DNA of 7,280 nucleotides, taken from Solirubrobacterales bacterium. GTDB taxonomy: Bacteria; Actinomycetota; Thermoleophilia; Solirubrobacterales; Solirubrobacteraceae. The stretch lies in NCBI GenBank assembly GCA_013695395.1, contig JACDAP010000525.1, positions 1 to 7,280 on the forward strand, given 5' to 3'. The translations under genes and the position numbers were made by a program. A model generated the notes under the pieces. That model searched no databases. It was not told the origin of the DNA and saw nothing but the letters and a program-made list of their open reading frames with translations. Position 1 is the stretch's first letter; each line of letters opens with the position of its first letter. Positions 1-6,275 of the stretch are shown here, in pieces.

Positions 1-763
1 CCTCGGTGACCGGCGCGGCCGGTTCGCCGCCGGGGGCCTGTCCGGGCGTCTGGTAGAGGGTCGAGTGCGCGCCCGTCACCTCCGATTCCGGGCGGCCGTT
101 CGTGTAGTAGTAGAACGCCAGCGACCGGCGCGCGTTGCCGTCCGGGCACGCCACCGGATCCGGGTTGCCGTGGAAGGACTCGCTCGTCGTGTTGAACACC
201 ACGAGCCGGTTCAGGACCGGCGGCAGCTTCACGACCTGCTCCTGCATGTCTGGCGTCCAGAGCTCGAACGCCCCACCCCAGTCGTCCTGCCAACCGGGGT
301 TCAGATAGAGCAGCGCGTTGATCCGGCGGTCGAGCCTGAGCACCTGGTGACGGTTGAAGTCCGCGTGCACGCGGAGAAAGCCGCCGGGGTTGAGCTGGTG
401 CAGCCCGCCGCCGGCCAGCTGAGGATCGGGCAGCAGGCCGCCGATCCCCGTGAGCGATTCGAGGAACGAGATGAACGCGCCCCCGTTGAACTGCCCGATC
501 AGGTGGCGCAGCAGCGGCCCCATCTGCGCTTCGTCGGAGGTCGCGAGCTTCAGCGTGTTCCCGGCGTCCTCGTAGCGGTCCCAGCCTCCGGTGGGCAGGC
601 TGGCGAACTCCGCCGCGGCCGCCGCGGCGACGTCCGCCGGCAGGAAGTCATCGAGCACGACATGCGGGAACGGCGCCGCGGCGCGGTAGGCGGTGGCGTG
701 CTCCCCCGCCTGCGCGAGCAGCTCTGCACGGTCGAGGAAGTGCAGGGCGGAGACCGCGCTCAT
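1..763 (-). CDS. 2-oxoglutarate/Fe(II)-dependent oxygenase, prolyl 4-hydroxylase/Tpa1-like (partial)
   Basis: The reverse strand reads open for 254 codons from an ATG at 763 to the left edge, so the C-terminus is missing. Visible residues match the double-stranded beta-helix of the P4Hc/2OG-FeII_Oxy_3 type: an HADF motif gives the HxD iron pair (H133, D135), a SFHGNP motif gives the distal iron ligand H198, and ARRSLAFYYY supplies the arginine (212 or 213) expected to hold 2-oxoglutarate. Between them INALLYLNPGW and DDWGGAFELW resemble the conserved core of Tpa1/Ofd1-like hydroxylases. The family hydroxylates prolyl or other side chains using O2 and 2-oxoglutarate; the substrate here cannot be read from sequence. 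No signal peptide is seen, so it is probably cytosolic. There is no Shine-Dalgarno, but TAGTCT (minus strand, 776-771) lies 7 nt before the ATG, suggesting a leaderless start. It is divergent from a methyltransferase-like gene. The fold call is secure; the substrate is unknown. Confidence 0.88.
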   Translation of the reverse strand, partial: MSAVSALHFLDRAELLAQAGEHATAYRAAAPFPHVVLDDFLPADVAAAAAAEFASLPTGGWDRYEDAGNTLKLATSDEAQMGPLLRHLIGQFNGGAFISFLESLTGIGGLLPDPQLAGGGLHQLNPGGFLRVHADFNRHQVLRLDRRINALLYLNPGWQDDWGGAFELWTPDMQEQVVKLPPVLNRLVVFNTTSESFHGNPDPVACPDGNARRSLAFYYYTNGRPESEVTGAHSTLYQTPGQAPGGEPAAPVTE

Positions 764-770
764 CGCCCGC

Positions 771-776
771 AGACTA
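771..776 (-). promoter_or_regulatory. Candidate -10 element for the 2OG oxygenase gene
   Basis: The minus strand reads TAGTCT, matching TANNNT, and ends 7 nt before the ATG at 763. That is the spacing typical of leaderless actinobacterial transcripts, whose transcription start coincides with the start codon. No convincing -35 is visible. The element shares its TA with the plus-strand hexamer at 775-780. Confidence 0.45.
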
Positions 777-780
777 CCGT
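775..780 (+). promoter_or_regulatory. Candidate -10 element for the methyltransferase-like gene
   Basis: TACCGT matches TANNNT and ends 7 nt before the GTG at 788, consistent with leaderless transcription starting at that GTG. No Shine-Dalgarno precedes the GTG, and no good -35 is visible in the oxygenase coding sequence upstream. The placement supports choosing 788 as the start over the far longer open frame that extends upstream. Confidence 0.45.
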
Positions 781-787
781 TCCCCCC

Positions 788-1594
788 GTGCTGCCCAGTG
801 CCTCCGACCGCTTCCTCGCCGAGCTGCCCGACGACGCGCTCGTGCTCGACGTGGGTGGCTGGGCGGCGCCGCTGAACCGGGCCGACTGGGTGATCGACCT
901 GCAGCCGCACGCGACCCGCGGCGACATGGGCTCCTTCGGGCCCGGCCCTGAGCACTTCAGCGCCGAGACCTGGGTCGTGCGGGACATCTGCGACCGCGAG
1001 CCGTGGCCCTTCGCGGACGACCAGTTCGACTTCGCCGTGTGCGTCACGACCCTGGAGGACGTCCGCGATCCGATGTGGGTCTGCTCCGAGCTCTCCCGCG
1101 TGGCCAGGGCGGGCTACGTCGAGGTCCCGACGGTGCTGGCCGAGCTGATCTACAACGTCGAGGGCAACGGCCAGCACCTCGGCCACGAGCACCACCGCTG
1201 GATCGTCGACATCGCCACCCAGCCTCCTTCGGAGGCGGGCACAGGCGGCGAGGAGCTCGTCTTCCTCCACAAGCCGCACAACATCCACCACGACTGGACC
1301 CTTCGCGTCACCCCGCGGATGCGCGCGCAGATGGCCATGGAGGAGGAGCTGCAAGGGCTCTTCTGGCAGGGCGAGGTTCGCGCCCGGGAGCGTGTCGTGA
1401 TCTACGAGTACCCGCTCGAGGAGCTGCGCGCGCGGGTCCGCGCGCGCTTCCCCGCCTCCCCGGCCGAGCAGCGCGCGAAGGAGATCCGTGCCGCAGCCGC
1501 CCACCAGCTCGCCCGCGCGCGGCTCCCGGTCCGGCGGGCCGCCGCCCGCGCGTTCGAGGCAGGCCAGGCGTTGATCGACCGGCGTGCTTCCTAG
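788..1594 (+). CDS. Class I SAM-dependent methyltransferase-like protein
   Basis: A 268-residue protein from GTG 788. Motif I is VLDVGG (19-24), with an acidic post-I strand VIDL (35-38). RDICDREPWPFADDQFDFAV (65-84), then the TLEDVRDP stretch and SRVARAGYVEV, match the Methyltransf_11 pattern of a small-domain strand, motif II and the helix preceding a glycine turn. The glycine-rich loop is short and is followed by WAAPLNRADW, so SAM binding is likely but unproven. A histidine-rich segment (H130, H133, H135, H136 and H161, H164, H167, H168) lies after the core, and the C-terminus is an Arg/Ala-rich helix. The open frame continues far upstream to about 65, but that part is the antisense of the oxygenase gene, so it was excluded. 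The gene is divergent from the oxygenase across 24 bp, and its last codons form the left arm of a hairpin. Acceptor substrate unknown; a sugar, peptide or lipid are all possible. Confidence 0.78.
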   Translation: MLPSASDRFLAELPDDALVLDVGGWAAPLNRADWVIDLQPHATRGDMGSFGPGPEHFSAETWVVRDICDREPWPFADDQFDFAVCVTTLEDVRDPMWVCSELSRVARAGYVEVPTVLAELIYNVEGNGQHLGHEHHRWIVDIATQPPSEAGTGGEELVFLHKPHNIHHDWTLRVTPRMRAQMAMEEELQGLFWQGEVRARERVVIYEYPLEELRARVRARFPASPAEQRAKEIRAAAAHQLARARLPVRRAAARAFEAGQALIDRRAS

Positions 1595-1626
1595 ATGAGG
1601 CCAGACCTCACTTGGGAAGCACGCCG
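1580..1626 (+). terminator. Long hairpin across the methyltransferase stop codon
   Basis: A perfect 12-bp inverted repeat, CGGCGTGCTTCC (1580-1591) against GGAAGCACGCCG (1615-1626), encloses a second 5-bp stem TGAGG/CCTCA (1596-1600 and 1606-1610) with a 5-nt loop. Bases 1592-1594 (the TAG stop) can pair with 1612-1614 through one A-U and two G-U pairs, so only one A/C mismatch separates the stems. No T-tract follows, so it is not a classic intrinsic terminator; U-less hairpins of this kind are common behind actinobacterial genes. It could also stabilise the mRNA 3' end or insulate the phosphatase gene. Confidence 0.6.
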
Positions 1627-1655
1627 ACGCTGAACCGATGCCGCGCGCGACAGCA

Positions 1656-1682
1656 GGTTCACACCGTTGGTGGCTCAGCCGT
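1656..1682 (+). promoter_or_regulatory. Degenerate direct repeat upstream of phoD
   Basis: GGTTCACACCGT (1656-1667) and GGCTCAGCCGT (1672-1682) share a GGYTCA...CCGT pattern, with starts 16 nt apart. The first half resembles the GTTCACC-type half-site of actinobacterial PHO boxes, and phoD is a common PhoP target. The match is imperfect and the spacing is not the usual 11 nt, so this is only a possible PhoP or other activator site. Confidence 0.2.
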
Positions 1683-1707
1683 CTCGCCGGGCTGCCACCA
1701 TGCCAGC

Positions 1708-3267
1708 GTGCTCTCCCGGCGTGAACTGCTGAAGGCCGGCGCAGTCGCCGGCGCCCCGCTCGTCCTGGGCGGGACGACAGCCCTCGCCGGCGGGCGCCCC
1801 TCGAAGCGGATCCGGCCCGAGCCGCTCATCCGTGACGGCCGCTTCACGCTCGGCGTCTCCGCCGGCCAGCCGCGGACCGACGGCGCGATCCTCTGGACGC
1901 GCGTGGACGGCATCGAGCGCTCGGGGCGGGTCACGATGGAGATCGCCCGGGACGCCGAGTTCAAGAACGTGGTGCAGCGCGGCACGACCCGGGCGGCGAG
2001 CGTGCGGGACTACTGCGTGCGCCAGAACGTCACCGGCCTGCCTGCGGGCCAGGAGTTCTTCTACCGCTTCCACACCAGGACGGCGGACTCGCCGGTCGGC
2101 CGCCTGCGCACGCTGCGCCCCGCCGACTCTCGTGAGCCGACGCGGATCGGCTTCTTCTCCTGCCAGAAGTACCGCGCCGGCTTCTACACGGCGCACGCGG
2201 GCCTGGCCGCGGAGGATGATCTCGACCTGGTCGTCTGCCTGGGCGACTACATCTACGAGGAGCGCGAGAGCGCCACGGAGCCGCGTCGGGACACGACCGG
2301 CAAGAACGGCGACGGCGAGGTGCAGTCACTCGCCGAGTTCCAGGCCAAGTACCAGCTCTACAAGGCCGACCCGATGCTCCAGGCGATGCACGCCGCCCAT
2401 CCCTACGTCGCGATCTGGGATGACCACGAGGCCGAGAACGACTACGCGGGCGAGAACTCCGGCGACATCGTGGACCGGCGGATCCCGTTCGCCGCGCGGC
2501 GCCGCAACGGCTACGAGGCCTTCTTCCAGTATCACCCCGTCGCCCGCGACTGGCAGGACCGGTCGCGGATCTACCGCTCGGTGAACCTGGGCGGGGCCGA
2601 GGTGTTCCTCACCGACCAGCGCCAGTACCGGGACAAGCTCGCCTGCGAACCGGTCACCCCGTGCCCCCAGGGCAGCAGGCCCGGCCGCTCGATCCTCGGC
2701 CGGGAGCAGCGCGACTGGCTCGTCGACGCGCTGCGGCGCTCCCAGGCGCCGTGGAAGCTCCTCGGCTCGAGCGTCATGTTCGCCGGCCTCGACCTGCCGC
2801 CCGGTGTGCAGCTGAACGCCGATCAGTGGGACGGCTACGCCGACGAGCGGCGGATCGTCGGTGAGCAGCTGCTCGCCGCCGGAGTGCAGGACATCACGAC
2901 GATGACCGGTGACATCCACACGTTCTTCGCCGGGCAGGTGACCACGACGGGCCGGATCGGCGGCCGGCCGTTCGCCACCGAGTTCGTCGGCGGCTCGATC
3001 ACCTCGGGCGGCATCAATGAGACGCTCGCCGGCGCGGGGGTGCCGCAGGGGGGCGGGCCGCTGACGCCGACGACGCTCCTGGCCGCGAACCCCCACCTGG
3101 CCTACGCGGAGACGGAGTCCAAGGGCTACGGGATCCTCGAGGCCCGCCCGGACGAGCTGCTCGCCACCTTCCGCTCCCCGTCGACGATCCTGCGCCCGGA
3201 GGCGACGGTCGGTGACCTCGCGCGCTTCCGCGTCGCCCGCGGGTCGACGACGATCGAGCGGCTGTAG
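1708..3267 (+). CDS. phoD: PhoD-family alkaline phosphatase/phosphodiesterase, Tat-exported
   Basis: A 519-residue protein from GTG 1708. The N-terminus is a twin-arginine signal, SRRELLKAG (3-11), then a hydrophobic stretch and an ALA cleavage motif near residue 27, so it is exported folded, probably with metals bound. The PhoD N-terminal domain follows (FTLGVSAGQP 46-55, ILWTRV 61-66; the usual aspartate of GVxSGDP is Gln here). The metallophosphatase domain has FFSCQKY (C152), CLGDYIYE (D180, Y183), IWDDHEAENDY (236-246) and TGDIHTFFAG (400-409). C152, D180 and Y183 lie in the order and approximate spacing of the Fe/Ca ligands of Bacillus subtilis PhoD. Such enzymes release phosphate from phosphomonoesters and diesters outside the cytoplasm, including teichoic acids or phospholipids. 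Length is normal. The same frame is open upstream to about 1003, but that overlaps the methyltransferase, and GTG 1708 is the start that exposes the Tat motif. No Shine-Dalgarno is seen; CACCAT 6 nt before the GTG is a weak -10 candidate. Confidence 0.93.
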   Translation: MLSRRELLKAGAVAGAPLVLGGTTALAGGRPSKRIRPEPLIRDGRFTLGVSAGQPRTDGAILWTRVDGIERSGRVTMEIARDAEFKNVVQRGTTRAASVRDYCVRQNVTGLPAGQEFFYRFHTRTADSPVGRLRTLRPADSREPTRIGFFSCQKYRAGFYTAHAGLAAEDDLDLVVCLGDYIYEERESATEPRRDTTGKNGDGEVQSLAEFQAKYQLYKADPMLQAMHAAHPYVAIWDDHEAENDYAGENSGDIVDRRIPFAARRRNGYEAFFQYHPVARDWQDRSRIYRSVNLGGAEVFLTDQRQYRDKLACEPVTPCPQGSRPGRSILGREQRDWLVDALRRSQAPWKLLGSSVMFAGLDLPPGVQLNADQWDGYADERRIVGEQLLAAGVQDITTMTGDIHTFFAGQVTTTGRIGGRPFATEFVGGSITSGGINETLAGAGVPQGGGPLTPTTLLAANPHLAYAETESKGYGILEARPDELLATFRSPSTILRPEATVGDLARFRVARGSTTIERL

Positions 3268-3300
3268 GCGCCCGACCGTCGAGACCCCCCGGGCGGCTAC
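3264..3300. terminator. Candidate bidirectional terminator between convergent phoD and acyl-CoA synthetase genes
   Basis: GTAGGCGCCC (3264-3273) pairs with GGGCGGCTAC (3291-3300) with a single G/G mismatch, and an extra G-C pair (3274/3290) closes it, giving an 11-position stem with a loop of about 15 nt. The TAG stop of phoD lies in the left arm and the TAG stop of the acyl-CoA synthetase (minus strand) lies at the mirrored position in the right arm. No T-tract flanks either side. Location and symmetry argue for termination in both directions. Confidence 0.5.
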
Positions 3301-5090
3301 CCGGCGTACATCGCCTCGATCGCGTCCTTGTACTTCTCGGCGATCGGCTTGCGCTTGAGCTTCATCGTCGGGGTCAGCTCGTCGCCGCCGGGCAGCCAGT
3401 CGCCCGAGACGATCTCGAACTTCTTGATCTGCTCGACGCGGGCGAGCTTCTCGTTGCCGTCGTCGATGCCCTTCTGCACCACGGCGCGGACCTGCTCGTT
3501 CTCGGCGAGCGCCTCGAGCGAGGCGTCCTGGATGCCCGCCTTGGCCGCGTAGGCCGGGGCGAAGTCGGCGTCAAGGACGATCAGTGCGGTGTTGTAGGAG
3601 CGGCGGTCGCCGATCACGCAGGCCTGGCCGATCAGCGGCGAGGAGCTCTTGACCGTCGCCTCGATGTTCGCGGGGCTCATGTTCTTGCCCGCCGCGTTGA
3701 TGATGATCTCCTTCTTGCGATCGACGAGCGTGACGTAGCCGTCCTCGTCGATCGTCGCGATGTCCCCGGTGTGCAGCCAGCCGTCCTCGTCGATCGCCTC
3801 GGCGGTCTTCTCGGGCAGGTTGCGGTAGCCGAGCATCACGACGTCGCTCTTCATGAGCAGCTCCCCGTCCTCGGCGAGCTTGACCTCGACGCCAGGCGAG
3901 GGCGGCCCGACGGTCCCGATCTTGATCTTGTCGGGCGGATTGACGCAGCCGGCGCCGCAGGTCTCGCTCATGCCCCACAGCTCGGCGACCGGGATGCCGA
4001 TCGCGTGGAAGAACTCGAGCACCTCGGGCGGCGTCGGCGCGGCGCCGACGTTGACCGCCTCGATCTGGTCGAAGCCGAGCTGCGCACGGAGCTTCGAGAA
4101 GAGCGCCTCGTCGGCCTTGGCGACAGCGGCGGCGAGCTCCGCGGGAACCTCCTCGCCAGCCTGCTCGAGCCGGACCTTCTGGATCGCGGCGGCGATGGCG
4201 CCCTCGGCCTGCTCGCGCTCGTCGTCCTCCTTGCCCGAGATCATCGCCTCCAGGCCGCTCTTGAGCTTCTCCCAGATGCGCGGCACCGCGAAGAACCAGC
4301 TCGGCTTGACCGCGGCGACGTAGGAGAGCACCTCCTTGGCGTTCGGGCACGACGTGACCGTCATGCCGTAGACGATCGGCAGGTAGTGGTGGGCCGCGCG
4401 CTCGGCGATGTGCGCGCTCGGCAGCCAGGAGATCACCCGCGCCGCGTCGGGGAACTGCACGGTCTGCTCGACGGCCTGGACCGCGCTGAGCAGGTTGCGG
4501 TGGCAGAGCTGGACGCCCTTCGGGGGGCCGGTCGTCCCCGAGGTGTAGATCAGGGTGAGCACATCCTCCGGGCCGAGCGCGGCGACCGATGCCTCGACGT
4601 CGAAGTCCGACTGCGCCTCCTCGATCTCGGCGAGCGGGGTCACGCCCTCCGGCGCTTCACCATCGATCACGATGACGTGCGCGAGGTCGGGGAGCTCCTT
4701 GCGCGCCTCGAGCACGCCGGCGAGGAACTGCTGCTCGCAGATGAGGATCTTCGCGCCCGCGTCGGAGACCACGAACTGGATCTGCTCGGGCGTGTACTGC
4801 ATGTAGATCGAGAACGGCACGCCGCCGGTCATCGTCACCGCGAGATCGCAGAGCGCGAACTCGGGCCGGTTGCCGATGAGCAGCGCGCAGGTGTCGCCCT
4901 TCGTGAGGCCCAGACCGGCTAGGCCGCCGGCGATCGCGTCGACCCGCTCCAGCGACTGCGCGAAGGTGAGCGAGACCTCGTCCTCCTTGGTACGCAGGAA
5001 GATCTGATCAGGTCGCTCGGACGCGGTGATGCGGAATGCCTCGGCGATGCTCGAAGCGTTGGTGGCGCGGCGTTCCTCGGTGGTGCTCAT
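3297..5090 (-). CDS. Long-chain fatty-acid-CoA ligase (FadD15-type AMP-forming synthetase)
   Basis: A 597-residue adenylate-forming enzyme that activates fatty acids with ATP to acyl-AMP and then forms the acyl-CoA thioester. Core motifs are in order: YTSGTTGPPKG (182-192, P-loop/A3), ELWGMSET (370-377, A5), GWLHTGD (437-443, A7 with the ribose-binding aspartate), DRKKEIIINAAGKNMSP (457-473, A8 hinge) and LTPTMKLKRK near the C-terminus, where K577 is the probable catalytic A10 lysine. The alanine/glutamate-rich helical segment at about 285-335 and the ending LKRKPIAEKYKD are typical of the long-chain FAA/FadD15 group rather than acetyl-CoA synthetase. Length is normal and all catalytic motifs are intact. 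No transmembrane segment is evident; the protein is probably cytosolic or peripherally membrane-bound. It lies 53 bp downstream of the site-2 protease gene on the same strand and has its own Shine-Dalgarno. Exact chain-length preference cannot be read from sequence. Confidence 0.95.
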   Translation of the reverse strand: MSTTEERRATNASSIAEAFRITASERPDQIFLRTKEDEVSLTFAQSLERVDAIAGGLAGLGLTKGDTCALLIGNRPEFALCDLAVTMTGGVPFSIYMQYTPEQIQFVVSDAGAKILICEQQFLAGVLEARKELPDLAHVIVIDGEAPEGVTPLAEIEEAQSDFDVEASVAALGPEDVLTLIYTSGTTGPPKGVQLCHRNLLSAVQAVEQTVQFPDAARVISWLPSAHIAERAAHHYLPIVYGMTVTSCPNAKEVLSYVAAVKPSWFFAVPRIWEKLKSGLEAMISGKEDDEREQAEGAIAAAIQKVRLEQAGEEVPAELAAAVAKADEALFSKLRAQLGFDQIEAVNVGAAPTPPEVLEFFHAIGIPVAELWGMSETCGAGCVNPPDKIKIGTVGPPSPGVEVKLAEDGELLMKSDVVMLGYRNLPEKTAEAIDEDGWLHTGDIATIDEDGYVTLVDRKKEIIINAAGKNMSPANIEATVKSSSPLIGQACVIGDRRSYNTALIVLDADFAPAYAAKAGIQDASLEALAENEQVRAVVQKGIDDGNEKLARVEQIKKFEIVSGDWLPGGDELTPTMKLKRKPIAEKYKDAIEAMYAG

Positions 5091-5102
5091 GGCTGCGGAT
5101 TT

Positions 5103-5111
5103 CCTCTCCTC
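5103..5111 (-). promoter_or_regulatory. Ribosome binding site of the acyl-CoA synthetase gene
   Basis: The minus strand reads GAGGAGAGG, ending 12 nt before the ATG at 5090. This purine-rich Shine-Dalgarno supports that start and contrasts with the other starts of the window, which mostly lack one. The spacing is slightly long. Confidence 0.55.
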
Positions 5112-5143
5112 AGGGGGTCTGCGCCGAGCCTACCGACGCTCCA

Positions 5144-6223
5144 CTATCTGATGCCGAACCCTTCGCCTTGAAACCGGTCGATGTCGTTCAGGAGGCCGAT
5201 CGAGAAGAGCGCGAGCACGAGCATGAAGCCGACCACCGATGCCCGTTCCATGGTCCGGAAGGAGATCGCCTTCCCGCGGAGCTTCTCGGCCACCGCCCAG
5301 AAGATGTGGCCGCCGTCGAGGGGCAGGAACGGGAACAGGTTGATGATCGCCAGCGAGAGCGAGATCAGGCCGAAGATCGACATGACCGTCTGGAAGCTGG
5401 AGGTCTTGATCACCTGTCGGGAGGTCTCGTAGGTCCCGGCGATGCCGGAGATCTCCTTGCGCGCCTCGGCCGAGTAGAAGAGCTGTGAGATTCGGGTCAC
5501 GGTGAGCGTCGTGACGTTCCACATGGCGTCGACGGACGAGCCCGAGGCCTCGATCGGACCCTCGGCGACCGTCTTTGCGGTGGGCGCGAAGCCGACAAGC
5601 GGGCGCTTGAGCTCGCCGTCGTAGCTCGGGGTGATGCTGAGCTGCTGCTCACGCCCGCCCCGCTCGACCGTGAGCAGCGCGGGGGAAGAGGCCTTGCAGC
5701 CGTCGGTGGGCGTCCCGGCGCAGCGGTGCGTGCCGATCTGATCGCGTAGCCGCTCGAAGTCGCCGCGCACCCCGTCGACCGCCAGCAGCCGGTCGCCGGG
5801 CATGAGCACCCCGACGGCCGGCGAGTTCGGCGTGACCGACTCGATCTCGGGCTGGGCGACCGCCGGGCCCTGCGCGACGAAGAAGACCCAGAAGAGCAGG
5901 AAGGCGACCACGACGTTGACGATCGGTCCCGCGGCGATCACCACGACGCGCTTCCACACCGGCTGGCGATAGTAGGCGCGGTGCTGATGCTCCTCGGGGA
6001 TCTCCTCCGCCGGGTTCATCCCGGTGATCTTCACGTAGCCGCCGAGCGGCACCGCTCCGATCGCGTACTCGGTCTCTCCCCGCTTGATCCTCGCCACCAG
6101 CGGCGGGAAGAACAGGGAGAAGCGCTCGACGCGCATCCCGACCGCCTTGGCGGCGGCGAAGTGGCCGAGCTCGTGCAGAACGATCAGCGCGGCGAACCCG
6201 AGGAAGGCGAGGAAGAAGCTCAT
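5144..6223 (-). CDS. rseP: RIP metalloprotease RseP/Rip1 (M50 site-2 protease)
   Basis: A 359-residue intramembrane zinc protease that cleaves membrane-embedded substrates such as anti-sigma factors after a first extracytoplasmic cut. The first membrane segment carries HELGH (17-21: zinc ligands H17 and H21, catalytic E18). AVPLGGYVKITGMNP (57-71) is the membrane-reentrant beta-loop region of the family. A second membrane segment (about 94-116) contains AAGPIVNVVVAF. A PDZ region at about 125-205 includes NSPAVGVLMPGDRLLAVDG. A third segment carries NLFPFLPLDGGH (295-306), with D303 the third zinc ligand, and a fourth hydrophobic helix spans about 329-347. All catalytic residues are present. 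A CAGTPTDGC segment (168-176) adds a cysteine pair to the PDZ region. The gene is not next to dxr or ispG here; downstream is an acyl-CoA synthetase and upstream a divergent toxin-antitoxin operon. The ATG at 6223 gives the expected short N-terminus before HELGH. Confidence 0.95.
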   Translation of the reverse strand: MSFFLAFLGFAALIVLHELGHFAAAKAVGMRVERFSLFFPPLVARIKRGETEYAIGAVPLGGYVKITGMNPAEEIPEEHQHRAYYRQPVWKRVVVIAAGPIVNVVVAFLLFWVFFVAQGPAVAQPEIESVTPNSPAVGVLMPGDRLLAVDGVRGDFERLRDQIGTHRCAGTPTDGCKASSPALLTVERGGREQQLSITPSYDGELKRPLVGFAPTAKTVAEGPIEASGSSVDAMWNVTTLTVTRISQLFYSAEARKEISGIAGTYETSRQVIKTSSFQTVMSIFGLISLSLAIINLFPFLPLDGGHIFWAVAEKLRGKAISFRTMERASVVGFMLVLALFSIGLLNDIDRFQGEGFGIR

Positions 6224-6226
6224 GGG

Positions 6227-6261
6227 GCGCGGGTGAGTGTAGGAGCGGGCTGCTCACGCGC
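6227..6261. repeat. Imperfect inverted repeat in the rseP/vapB divergent intergenic region, possible operator
   Basis: GCGC-GG-GTGAG (6227-6237) faces CTCAC-GCGC (6253-6261): two short complementary blocks with a 2-nt bulge and a 15-nt centre. AbrB-type antitoxins usually repress their own operon through inverted repeats near the promoter, so this is a possible VapB site. It sits nearer rseP than the vapB -10, and the arms are short, so chance in GC-rich DNA is a real alternative. Confidence 0.25.
6236..6241 (-). promoter_or_regulatory. Candidate -10 element for rseP
   Basis: The minus strand reads TACACT, a TANNNT hexamer ending 12 nt before the rseP ATG, which would give a leader of only about 5 nt. 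No Shine-Dalgarno and no clear -35 at 16-18 nt are seen. It lies inside the imperfect inverted repeat at 6227-6261. Confidence 0.35.
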
Positions 6262-6275
6262 AGGTAAAGCCGTGG

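Noticed and set aside
65..787. N-terminal 241-codon extension of the plus-strand frame that contains the methyltransferase
   Set aside because: It is low-complexity Arg/Val/Glu-rich sequence exactly antisense to the oxygenase gene, whose motifs are clear. The methyltransferase homology begins only after GTG 788.
1003..1707. Upstream 235-codon extension of the phoD frame
   Set aside because: It overlaps the methyltransferase in another frame, is Arg/Pro/Gly-rich without motifs, and would bury the Tat signal peptide; GTG 1708 is the real start.
2326..3096. 256-codon minus-strand open frame inside phoD
   Set aside because: It is the reverse-strand shadow of well-conserved PhoD catalytic sequence and has no family features of its own.
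3771..4922. 383-codon plus-strand open frame
   Set aside because: It lies antisense to the acyl-CoA synthetase and has the Asp/Leu/Arg-rich composition of a GC-bias shadow, with no recognisable domain.
5126..5141. GAGC/GCTC short inverted repeat between rseP and the acyl-CoA synthetase gene
   Set aside because: There are only 4 bp of stem with an 8-nt loop and no T-tract, so it is too weak to call a terminator in GC-rich DNA.
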